A stretch of DNA of 38,523 bases, taken from positions 1 through 38,523 of the forward strand of contig DASZOC010000072.1 of the NCBI GenBank assembly GCA_035550975.1, given 5' to 3'. The translations under genes were made by a program, and so were the position numbers. Shown one piece after another: positions 8,501 to 14,828 of the stretch. Under the pieces are notes generated by a model. That model worked only from the letters and a program-made list of their open reading frames with translations, did no database searches and was not told the DNA's origin. Each line of letters opens with the position of its first letter. Position 1 is the stretch's first letter. This stretch comes from DASZOC01 sp035550975 (lineage in GTDB: Bacteria; Actinomycetota; CADDZG01; WHSQ01).

Positions 8501-9913
8501 GTGGACCTCGAAGCCGGCGGCGGGCTGCTGGTGTTCGGCACCGGTGGGGCCGGCAAGACGACCGCGCTGCGCACGATCGCCGCCGGTCTCGCGCTGCAAG
8601 GTCCGGCCGACACGGTGCAGCTGTACGCCCTCGATTTCGCCAGTCGCGCGCTCGGCCAGCTCGTGCCGCTGCCTCACTGCGCCGCGGTCGCGAACGGTGA
8701 CGACCGCGAACGCGTGACGCGCATCATCACCGTCTTAGAAGACGAGCTCGCGCGCAGGCGCTCGGTGCTCGCACGAGCAAATGCAGAGACGCTGGGCGCG
8801 CTGCGTCAGACCTCCGGTGATCCGGTCCTCCCGCGCATCGTGGTGCTGGTCGACGGTTACGGCGGGTTCCAGGCCGCGTTCGACAAACCCGATACCTACG
8901 AATGGGTCAACCGATTCCAGCGTCTCGTGTCCGACGGGCGTCAGGTAGGCATCCATGCCGTGGTCACGAGCGACCGCCGCGCCGGGGTCCCGTCGGGATT
9001 GTTCTCCGCGATCTCCACCCGCCTCGTTCTGAGGATGGCAGATGCCGAAGAGATGGGCGTCCTCGGTGTCCCGTCGAAGATCGCGAAGGACGCCGACCTG
9101 ATTCCCGGCCGCGGTTTCCTCGGGCCTTCCGAGGTCCAGATCGCCTGTGTCGGGGCGGACCCTGCCGGGGCCGCGCAAGCAGAGGCACTGAGACAGATCG
9201 GCGCGGAGCTGGCCACGACATCGGACGCGCGTGCCGCGGCCCCCCCGGACCTTCCCGACGCCATCGCGCGCATCGACCTGGCGTCTGCGAGCGGCCATCT
9301 CCGCATCCCGGTGGCGGTCGCCGATCTGACGCTGGAGACGCGCGTTATCGACCTGTCGCGCGGCCATGCCATCGTTACAGGTCCGCCACAGTCCGGTAAG
9401 TCCACCGCTCTCGCGACGCTTGCCACCGGCTTGCGGGCGATCGCTCCCGAGCTCAGGTTGATCGGTATCGGCAGCACCGGAAGCCCTCTCGCGGACCTGC
9501 CGGTGTGGGATGACGCCGCGTTCGACCGCAAGAAGCAGGCGCGGGCGTTCGAAGACCTCGTCGGCATGGTGTCGGAGATCGACCACGGCGACGTGCAGGC
9601 AGTCGTCTTCATCGACGAGGCCCCCGACGTCGACGACGCGCAGGCGCGCGTGCTCGAGACGCTGACGAACCTGGACGCGGTGCGCCTCGCGGTCGCACTG
9701 GATCCCGGCGTGCTGACGCGCGCCTTCTCGGGATGGATAGGTGCGCTGCGCCGGAACCGGTCGTTGCTCGTTCTGCAGCCGGAGAGCCGCAGTGAGGTCG
9801 AGCAACTGGCGAACGTGAAGGTGAGGTTCCGACCCGGCCAGGAGTTCCCGCCGGGGCGCGGCGTGCTTCTCGGAGGTCGCAGCTGGGACCTCGTGCAGGT
9901 CGCCGGGCCGTGA
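5525..9913 (+). CDS. FHA-domain FtsK/SpoIIIE type VII secretion motor (EssC/EccC-like)
   Basis: This is probably the membrane-anchored translocation ATPase of a type VII (ESX-like) secretion system. The 1462-aa protein (numbered from ATG 5525; GTG 5516 is the alternative) begins with a roughly 90-residue beta-grasp-like segment ending EGRPLDPAQRVADTNLLSGQ. An FHA domain covers about 101-200 (VGRSSGCDVVISD, SKHH, SNGTF). Two membrane segments lie at about 243-283. Three FtsK/SpoIIIE ATPase modules follow. Module 1 has Walker A GTSGSGKS at 672-679 and Walker B D777-E778. Module 2 has GTGGAGKTT at 1005-1013, but its Walker B reads VLVDGYGG, with Gly1111 in place of the catalytic Glu. Module 3 has GPPQSGKST at 1286-1294 and D1364-E1365. 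FHA plus three ATPases in one chain resembles Firmicutes EssC more than the usual split actinobacterial EccCa/EccCb. WXG100 genes follow directly. Confidence 0.9.
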   Translation: MELLLALRVPDRDTFTSLDVALDVDPTDVIADVTGALARYAESRGYGPFDTDRTDLSLVSEGRPLDPAQRVADTNLLSGQTVVLAPAGVLQDPSGETARGVVSLDIATGPEAGRFLELLPGRYRVGRSSGCDVVISDPTMSKHHLTVDIAPDLTVVVTPVRDTSNGTFSGGVEIVSARRVAPDELLQVGGTALAFRPLGEDFSQRRDLLGQLPFNRVPHHRIVVKERKFEPLARPPEEPRTTSFPLLAALLPLLAGVAMAVLLQQPRYLIFTALSPIMLAGRYMSDRRSGRVSYTKSKAEFLQRVEARAAEVGEAIAQEQAERFRSAPDVAELARQARFHHGGLWLRQRQDPDFMTLRVGLGDLESKVTADVERGGDPALREHAEAALAHHRIVRSVPVTVSLEELKVLGLYGDDDAVRGLGTSLVTQAACLHSPEDLVIAAAIPEGQVGDYVWLKWLPHVRSATSPLEGDHLAVGPDRSTRLLVNLLGVADDRIGRHADREGRAWPRVLLVLHEDAQPDRAVMSQLLDVAEPAGIAALWIGHGASQLPRQSRATVMATDPTLGNRSKLRFTDPDHVDRDFELEGVKAAAALDIARSLAPIRDASAATVTTALPRRVLLLDLLATPEPNGPDLAARWRTPRPYGISGPLGIAADGPFHLDLVADGPHALIAGTSGSGKSELLQTLVGSLSSSYSPERLNFLFIDYKGGASSAEFRELPHSVGYVTNLDGRQSVRALTSLRAELSRRMQVLEGRAKDLDEMLRVAPDQAPPTLVIVVDEFATLVKEIPEFVAGIVDIAQRGRSLGIHLVLATQRPAGAVNDNILANTNLRIALRVVDPADSVSVIGSKEAADIPVPLRGRAYARLGPRLLVGFQCAWSGGSYRPGAEARAIGVTPFTFGRADLELGDAAPTAVATERDDARTQLQALVTAAAEAARVLDLTPARRPWLEPLEPVIPFDRIVAGAGEAHTSDPGRTVVLGMIDDPERQAQRPVVVDLEAGGGLLVFGTGGAGKTTALRTIAAGLALQGPADTVQLYALDFASRALGQLVPLPHCAAVANGDDRERVTRIITVLEDELARRRSVLARANAETLGALRQTSGDPVLPRIVVLVDGYGGFQAAFDKPDTYEWVNRFQRLVSDGRQVGIHAVVTSDRRAGVPSGLFSAISTRLVLRMADAEEMGVLGVPSKIAKDADLIPGRGFLGPSEVQIACVGADPAGAAQAEALRQIGAELATTSDARAAAPPDLPDAIARIDLASASGHLRIPVAVADLTLETRVIDLSRGHAIVTGPPQSGKSTALATLATGLRAIAPELRLIGIGSTGSPLADLPVWDDAAFDRKKQARAFEDLVGMVSEIDHGDVQAVVFIDEAPDVDDAQARVLETLTNLDAVRLAVALDPGVLTRAFSGWIGALRRNRSLLVLQPESRSEVEQLANVKVRFRPGQEFPPGRGVLLGGRSWDLVQVAGP

Positions 9914-9915
9914 CC

Positions 9916-9944
9916 TTGACCCCTCATCACCGCATGGATAGATT
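9916..9944 (+). promoter_or_regulatory. Sigma70-type promoter for the WXG100 gene cluster
   Basis: A TTGACC -35 box (9916-9921) and TAGATT -10 box (9939-9944) are separated by exactly 17 nt, just after the motor gene's stop codon. The predicted start near 9951 leaves about a 49-nt leader carrying GGGGAGGG before the WXG100 ATG. The substrate genes can therefore be expressed independently of the motor. Confidence 0.6.
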
Positions 9945-9999
9945 TGCCAGGCTGCGACGAGGTGGGCCGAGGCCCGCATGGGCGAAGGGGAGGGACCAG

Positions 10000-10293
10000 A
10001 TGGCTGAGCGCATCACAGTTACTTCGGGAGAACTGCGCGACACCGCCGGCGACATGCGCGCTGCCGCGGGCTCTATCCAGGACGAGCTGAATCGGATGCT
10101 GAGCCGGGTGCAGGCACTGACGTCGTCGTGGACGGGCCAAGCCGCCACGAGCTTCGATGGCTTCTACCAGCAGATGAACCAGGGCTGGGCGCAACTGAAG
10201 GAAGGCATGGAAGGCGTCTCGCAGATGCTCGACACCTCGGCGCAGTCCTACGACGAGACCGAAGCAGGCATCGCGGGTCAGTTCTCCGGTTAA
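10000..10293 (+). CDS. WXG100-family (ESAT-6-like) secreted protein
   Basis: This is a 97-aa helical-hairpin protein of the ESX substrate family. The two helices (about 8-42 and 48-88) flank the turn motif SSWTGQAATSF, with WTG at 44-46. The C-terminal YxxxE (Y84 DETE88) matches the T7SS export signal. I start it at ATG 10000 (MAERITVTSGEL), because GGGGAGGG precedes it; an upstream in-frame start at 9910 only adds low-complexity sequence. It sits directly behind the motor gene and under its own promoter. It is expected to form a homodimer, or a heterodimer with the next gene product. The final residues, AGQFSG, are typical of the family. Confidence 0.93.
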   Translation: MAERITVTSGELRDTAGDMRAAAGSIQDELNRMLSRVQALTSSWTGQAATSFDGFYQQMNQGWAQLKEGMEGVSQMLDTSAQSYDETEAGIAGQFSG

Positions 10294-10318
10294 CCGGTAG
10301 CGCATCTCCACCTTCACG

Positions 10319-10639
10319 ATGGCCGAGGTCGAGGTCGATGTCGCCGCGCTGCGGGCGATGGCCGGGCGTCTGAAAGGTCTGAAGGAAGCGTTCGAGTCCC
10401 AAGATGCTCTCGTGTCGGGGTCCGCGGATGCGTTCGGTTCTCCGGAGATCAGCGGCGCGTTGCAGGACTTCGCCGACAACTGGTCGGACGCGCGAAAAGA
10501 GCTCGGCCAGATGTTGGAGGAGGTCGCGGGGTACACCTTGATGGCGGCAGATGCCTACGCGGACAACGAAGGCGGACTCTCCGCGAGTATCGACAAGGCC
10601 GCAGCAGGTGGCGCGCGACGATCTAAGGAGCGGCCGTGA
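10319..10639 (+). CDS. Small helical WXG100-like partner protein
   Basis: This 106-aa protein is predicted all-helical. It has no WXG turn, but its second helix ends with MAADAYADNE, giving a YxxxE signal at Y80-E84. Its first helix (VDVAALRAMAGRLKGLKEAF) resembles ESX-family N-termini. Family membership is inferred from size, helicity, the YxxxE motif and position 25 nt behind the WXG100 gene. It may be the heterodimer partner or an Esp-like accessory protein. Its ATG has no clear ribosome binding site. Its stop overlaps the next gene's GTG by 4 nt (GTGA), so translation of the two is coupled. Confidence 0.75.
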   Translation: MAEVEVDVAALRAMAGRLKGLKEAFESQDALVSGSADAFGSPEISGALQDFADNWSDARKELGQMLEEVAGYTLMAADAYADNEGGLSASIDKAAAGGARRSKERP

Positions 10640-12015
10640 CGAGGGACTGGTCACCACTTGCAGGTAGTGACCCGATACCCGGCGATCCGGATGCGATCGG
10701 GGCGCTCGTCCGTCGACTGACGTCTACATCCAACGGGATCAAGCGCCAGGCCGACCGTCTGCGAGGCCTGGATACGTCCGGATGGTGGAAGGGCCTCGCG
10801 GCGGACGCGTTCGTGAGGCGCCAAAGGAAACTGCCCCCGTTGCTGGACGATGTGGCACAACGTTACGACGAGGTCGCAGAAGCCTTGGGTGCATACCGCC
10901 CCGATCTCGAGACCGCGCAGGCCATGGCCCTCGAGGCGCTGTTCAAGGCCAAGGCCGCCGAGGCTGCGATCGAACGAGCCCAACAAGGGCTGATCGAGAT
11001 GCAGCAGCACGAGTACGCGCAGAATGCGCGCGTGTCGTCATACAGCGCACAGCATCCGAAACAACCACCTATTCAGCCGGCGCCATGGGCGGGACCGAAC
11101 TGGCACAGTGAGCTTCAGTACGCGCAGGAAGACATGGAGGCTGCTCGTGCGTTGCTCGATAACGCGCGCTCGCTGAGGGACGAAGCCGCAGGCCGCGCCG
11201 CCGGTCGGATCTCGAATGCTATCGACGACGCCTTGAAGAACGAGGGTGGGTTCTCCGCTTACGTAAAACGCAGGTGGAAGACGTTCACGGAGGAAGTGCT
11301 GCCGGTGATTGCGGGCATCGTCGAGTTCGCTGCCACCGTGCTGGCCGTCGCATCGCTCATCTTTCCGGTCCTTGCCCCCTTCGCGGTGATCGCAGGAGCG
11401 CTCGTGCTCGGCCTCTCTCTCCTCAAGGTCGCGACAGGCCAGGGGTCATGGGGCGACGTAGGCATGGCTGTGTTCGGGGTGGCCACCGGAGGACTGGGTC
11501 GCCTCGTCGGACGGTTCGCCAAGGCGGGCCGCGCCATCGCGGCAACGGGTCGGGCCACGGGAATAGCGTCATCCGGCATCCTTGGTCGCATCACGGCCAC
11601 AACCGGACGCCTGGTGTCGGGTGCGGCCGCGAGATCGACCGCCGTCAAGCAGTTCAAGGTCGTTGCCGAGCATTACTCGAAGGGCTCCCGCGGATTCTTC
11701 CCGGCGGCGGACGAGTTCAGCAAGGCGGTCGAAGCGCTCAGGACCCCGCAACTCTTACGGGCGAGCACGGCCGAGAGGATTGCCGGTTTTCGGGGCCGGA
11801 TCGACCCTGCCATCGCCGACTCCGTTCCGCACGTGGTCAGTCGCGGCGACATCGCACCTGTGGCGACCTTCTTGACGCGCGTAACCTTCGCCCGTTCCGC
11901 TTACAGCGCCGGAAAGGGTGTTCACGGTCAGGTGGAGAAATTCGTGACCGGCAGTCCTCAAGAACAAGCGCTTGACCGCGCGAAGGAACTCGATCCGATA
12001 CCAGTAACGCAGTAG
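10636..12015 (+). CDS. Putative T7SS-secreted protein with WXG-like N-terminus and hydrophobic hairpin
   Basis: The 459-aa product starts at GTG 10636 with AAGGAG upstream. Residues 1-130 form a long helical module with a WxG-type turn (SGWWKGLAADAF, W51-K-G53), resembling the N-terminal targeting region of actinobacterial T7SS-exported polymorphic proteins. A Pro-rich linker follows at about 140-155 and a further helix at 158-200. A strongly hydrophobic hairpin lies at about 221-266, then a Gly/Ala-rich segment, then a C-terminal region of about 100 residues that I cannot assign. No toxin catalytic motif is recognised and no immunity-like gene is obvious. It could be a large substrate or a membrane-inserting component of the apparatus. 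It is coupled to its neighbours: GTGA overlap before, and the next ATG directly follows its stop. Confidence 0.75.
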   Translation: MTRDWSPLAGSDPIPGDPDAIGALVRRLTSTSNGIKRQADRLRGLDTSGWWKGLAADAFVRRQRKLPPLLDDVAQRYDEVAEALGAYRPDLETAQAMALEALFKAKAAEAAIERAQQGLIEMQQHEYAQNARVSSYSAQHPKQPPIQPAPWAGPNWHSELQYAQEDMEAARALLDNARSLRDEAAGRAAGRISNAIDDALKNEGGFSAYVKRRWKTFTEEVLPVIAGIVEFAATVLAVASLIFPVLAPFAVIAGALVLGLSLLKVATGQGSWGDVGMAVFGVATGGLGRLVGRFAKAGRAIAATGRATGIASSGILGRITATTGRLVSGAAARSTAVKQFKVVAEHYSKGSRGFFPAADEFSKAVEALRTPQLLRASTAERIAGFRGRIDPAIADSVPHVVSRGDIAPVATFLTRVTFARSAYSAGKGVHGQVEKFVTGSPQEQALDRAKELDPIPVTQ

Positions 12016-13452
12016 ATGGCGAGGAAGACCTCGGCACTGGGGCGCAGCAGCCAGAAGTCGTCGAAGTCCATCGTCCTGCGGCCGTTCCGCGGCCCCCGCG
12101 GCTTCTTGACGAACGCGTCGATCGCGACCCACGACCGCGAGCTCGTCATCACGGATCACACTGGTCACGCACACCGGTTCGACCTCGATCACGGCGGGCC
12201 CTACCGGGTCGCTTTCGTGCGTGGCCGCCTGTGGATCGTCGAAGCTGACGGACGGGCGATCCTGGTGACCCGAGCTCACGTGTGGGACACGGGTGACCTG
12301 TGGGGTCCCCTCCTTACCCTCTTCGGGTGGCCCTTGGAGTTGGACGAAGAACCACCTCTTCGCCCGGACGGCGTGGTGATGCAGGACCGTCATCTCTGGG
12401 ACCGGATACCTAAGGTCGCACTCGGGCCCTTGGTGGTCGCTCCTTTCCTCCTGCGATATGCGATCGAGTGGGAGTGGATGTCTCAGCCTGTCGCGTTCGC
12501 GCTGATGGGAGTGTCCGTCGTGGGCATCGTCGTCGTTGGATCCGCGCAGATCTGGGAGGCACGGACTTTCCAGAGGCAGCGGATCCGAAAGGCGGGATCC
12601 CGTTCCTACCTGGTCATCAACCAGCGGGGTGACTTCGCCGGTGAGCTGGATCTCCACCACGCGGAAGCGCTGCGTCTCGAGCAGATCGCGTTCGCTCCAC
12701 CTATGGGGACGGAAGCTGGCGTCTTCGCCACCCCCGTCGACTCATCCGGAGAACCCGTGGGTCCGCGCCGAGAGCTGAGTCTGACACCCGCCGATCTTCT
12801 CGAGCTTGCGGAGGAAGCCGGTATCCCGCTCGAGTTGGCTCCGTTCGACCGGGTCGCCCGCGACAAGACCGTGGAGCTGAGGCCGTACGGGGACCGGGGC
12901 AACGTGAAGCTGTCCATCACGCCCGAGGAGGTCGTCATCACCGACCGCGGCGGACGCGTCCAGACGTTCCCCAGATCAGGTGACCAAGGTCCCGCTCGCG
13001 TTCTGCTTGCTTATCTCGGGTGGCGTCACGATCCCGCCTTGCTCGCCAAAGCGATGATCGTGGACGGCGCCGATCGAGTGATCCTGGAGACCCCGCTCGC
13101 GTGGTGGGCGGAGTCTGAAGGGATGAAGTCGCTGTTTTCTCTGGCTCGAACGCTCGAGGTACCGATGCAGCTGGTGGACGGAAGGTGGGGGCGCAACCGG
13201 CGGCCCGTCGCGCCTGGAGGTGTCCGCTATGTGGACCGGCCCCTCGCGTGGTACTCGATCTGGTTCGTGGGTTGCTTCCTCGTGATGTTCGCCGCTTCGT
13301 TCATCGTCTTCGCGATCCACGATCTCTTGTTCGAGCTACCAGACGGCTTCATGATCACCGTGGTGGCACTGGCCCTGGGGACCTTTTTCTTCGGGTTCGG
13401 CATAGCCGGCCTCAGGACGGGCAAGTTCCGCGTCTGGAGCCAGCGTGGCTGA
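12016..13452 (+). CDS. Membrane protein of unknown function with repeated beta-rich domains
   Basis: The 478-aa protein has four predicted membrane helices in two pairs (about 133-150 and 157-178; about 414-437 and 445-464). I see an internal repeat. The N-terminal segment RELVITDHTGHAHRF and the later segment EEVVITDRGGRVQTF align, each about 20 residues after an LRPF/LRPY motif. Both are followed by a matching stretch: RLWIVEADGRAILVT, and AMIVDGADRVILET. A middle copy (about 193-278) is more diverged; all three end near a P-L/M-x-L motif. The start abuts the previous stop, and the next gene overlaps its end by 8 nt, so it belongs to the T7SS-like operon. It may replace missing ESX membrane components such as EccB or EccD, but there is no sequence similarity to support that. 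Confidence 0.7.
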   Translation: MARKTSALGRSSQKSSKSIVLRPFRGPRGFLTNASIATHDRELVITDHTGHAHRFDLDHGGPYRVAFVRGRLWIVEADGRAILVTRAHVWDTGDLWGPLLTLFGWPLELDEEPPLRPDGVVMQDRHLWDRIPKVALGPLVVAPFLLRYAIEWEWMSQPVAFALMGVSVVGIVVVGSAQIWEARTFQRQRIRKAGSRSYLVINQRGDFAGELDLHHAEALRLEQIAFAPPMGTEAGVFATPVDSSGEPVGPRRELSLTPADLLELAEEAGIPLELAPFDRVARDKTVELRPYGDRGNVKLSITPEEVVITDRGGRVQTFPRSGDQGPARVLLAYLGWRHDPALLAKAMIVDGADRVILETPLAWWAESEGMKSLFSLARTLEVPMQLVDGRWGRNRRPVAPGGVRYVDRPLAWYSIWFVGCFLVMFAASFIVFAIHDLLFELPDGFMITVVALALGTFFFGFGIAGLRTGKFRVWSQRG

Positions 13453-14083
13453 CGACGGGGGCCGTGTAGAGGCGCCGTCGCGTGCCGAGTCGGAGGGGGC
13501 GCGTCATTTTCGCCTCGCCGCGCCCGACAACTGGTTCACGCTGGACCTCGATCCGGCGACGTACCGCTCCAACATCAGAGCGATGATCGATGAGCGTATC
13601 CGTGAGGGACCGGAACACGCCGAGGCGCGCGAGGAACTGTTCGATCTGATGGAGCGCTTCACGTCCGACGCGATCGAGAACGGAGCGATCCAGGCATTCT
13701 TGTTATCCGGCGTCATCGGGGAGCGTCCCGTAGCGGCGTCGTTGATGTGCACCCTCGCGCCGACCCCCGAGCCTCCGGTTCTGCATGACGTGGCTAGCGG
13801 ATTGAGACGCGCGGCGGGTCGCGGCACGCAGAACCACCACGACATCGTTCAGGTGGAGCTGCCGGCGGGTCCCGCGGTGCGAACGCGCGGCCGCCGGACC
13901 GGCGAGGTGCCCGTCGGCTCGGCGGGGTCGCCGATAGAGGTGGAGTCGCTGCAGTACGTCTTGGCCGTTCCCGGGCGAGATGCCCTCTTGTTGCTCAACT
14001 TCTCTACCCCCGACATCATGTTGAGCGACACGTACGTGGAGCTATTCGACGCGATGGCCGCGACGTTGAGCTGGGAGTACTGA
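13445..14083 (+). CDS. Unknown protein, paralogue of the next gene (T7SS-like locus)
   Basis: This 212-aa soluble protein starts at GTG 13445, inside the end of the preceding gene. The fold looks mixed alpha/beta: an APDNWFTLDLD strand-turn, a long charged helix (about 45-75), then beta strands. It aligns along its length with the product of 14083-14691. Shared landmarks are PDNWFTLDLD with PDGWYLREID, VQVELPAGPAVRTR with VQLVDLPAGRAVRLR, and FSTPDIMLSDTYVELFDAMA with SSTPNLVFADDIVKAFDAVA. There is no signal peptide. The tandem pair could be chaperone or accessory components specific to this secretion locus. I do not recognise a named family. Confidence 0.7.
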   Translation: MADDGGRVEAPSRAESEGARHFRLAAPDNWFTLDLDPATYRSNIRAMIDERIREGPEHAEAREELFDLMERFTSDAIENGAIQAFLLSGVIGERPVAASLMCTLAPTPEPPVLHDVASGLRRAAGRGTQNHHDIVQVELPAGPAVRTRGRRTGEVPVGSAGSPIEVESLQYVLAVPGRDALLLLNFSTPDIMLSDTYVELFDAMAATLSWEY

Positions 14084-14691
14084 TGCCGGTCGGCGAAGGC
14101 TGGGATTTCACCGTGATGATTCCCGACGGCTGGTATCTGCGCGAGATCGACTGGTCCAAACGCGAGCAGGACATAGCTGCGTTCGTGGACGAGATGATCG
14201 CGAACGATCCGGACCTAGCCGGCCAACGGGCCGACATGATCGAGCGTTTCGAGGTCTTCTCCAAAGATGCGGATGACAAGATGGCCCTCATCGCGGCGAT
14301 GCTGTGGGATACCTCCGGTGAGGTTCCTATCGCCGCGGACATCCGCATCCACGAGTCGTTGCGGGAGGCGCCCGAGACCATCGAGCGCGAGCTCGACCTG
14401 CTCCAGGAGATGGCGGGTCGCTCCGAGCCGGGAGACCTCGGACCCCGTGAGGTCCAGCTCGTCGACCTTCCCGCGGGGCGTGCCGTCCGCCTGCGTGTCC
14501 TGGCCGAGACCGAAGCGGATGCGAAAGGGGACACGATCGCGCTCGATGTGGTCCAGCACTGGGTACCCGTACCTGAGCGTGCCGAGATGATCGTGATCTC
14601 GTCGTCGACTCCGAACCTGGTGTTCGCCGACGACATCGTCAAGGCCTTCGACGCGGTCGCCGAGACCCTCGAGTTCCACGACACCGACTAG
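14083..14691 (+). CDS. Unknown protein, paralogue of the preceding gene (T7SS-like locus)
   Basis: This 202-aa soluble acidic protein is a tandem duplicate of its upstream neighbour. The start overlaps the neighbour's stop (TGATG), indicating coupled translation. The N-terminal strand MIPDGWYLREIDW is followed by a helical region (residues 25-60), a central alpha/beta portion and a C-terminal helix, FADDIVKAFDAVAETLEF. The DGW-x-n-LPAGRAVR-x-n-STPN layout is shared with the paralogue. No catalytic motif or export signal is visible. It is the last gene of the tightly packed run from 10319; a 137-bp gap with no ORF or clear promoter separates it from the kinase gene. Confidence 0.7.
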   Translation: MPVGEGWDFTVMIPDGWYLREIDWSKREQDIAAFVDEMIANDPDLAGQRADMIERFEVFSKDADDKMALIAAMLWDTSGEVPIAADIRIHESLREAPETIERELDLLQEMAGRSEPGDLGPREVQLVDLPAGRAVRLRVLAETEADAKGDTIALDVVQHWVPVPERAEMIVISSSTPNLVFADDIVKAFDAVAETLEFHDTD

Positions 14692-14828
14692 CGGCCCGCA
14701 AGCGGCGGAGCCAGGGGCGAGGCAGGAGTCGGGCGCCCGGCCCCCAATCTTCAATCCGAGGGTCTGTCGTGTCGATGGATAGCGAGGGGCCATCCCGACC
14801 GGGACCGTGGTGAAGGGCAGCAGAAGAC

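Noticed and set aside
8941..10536. Long minus-strand open frame spanning the motor and WXG100 genes.
   Set aside because: It overlaps several clearly coding genes on the plus strand and its Ser/Arg-rich product has no domain.
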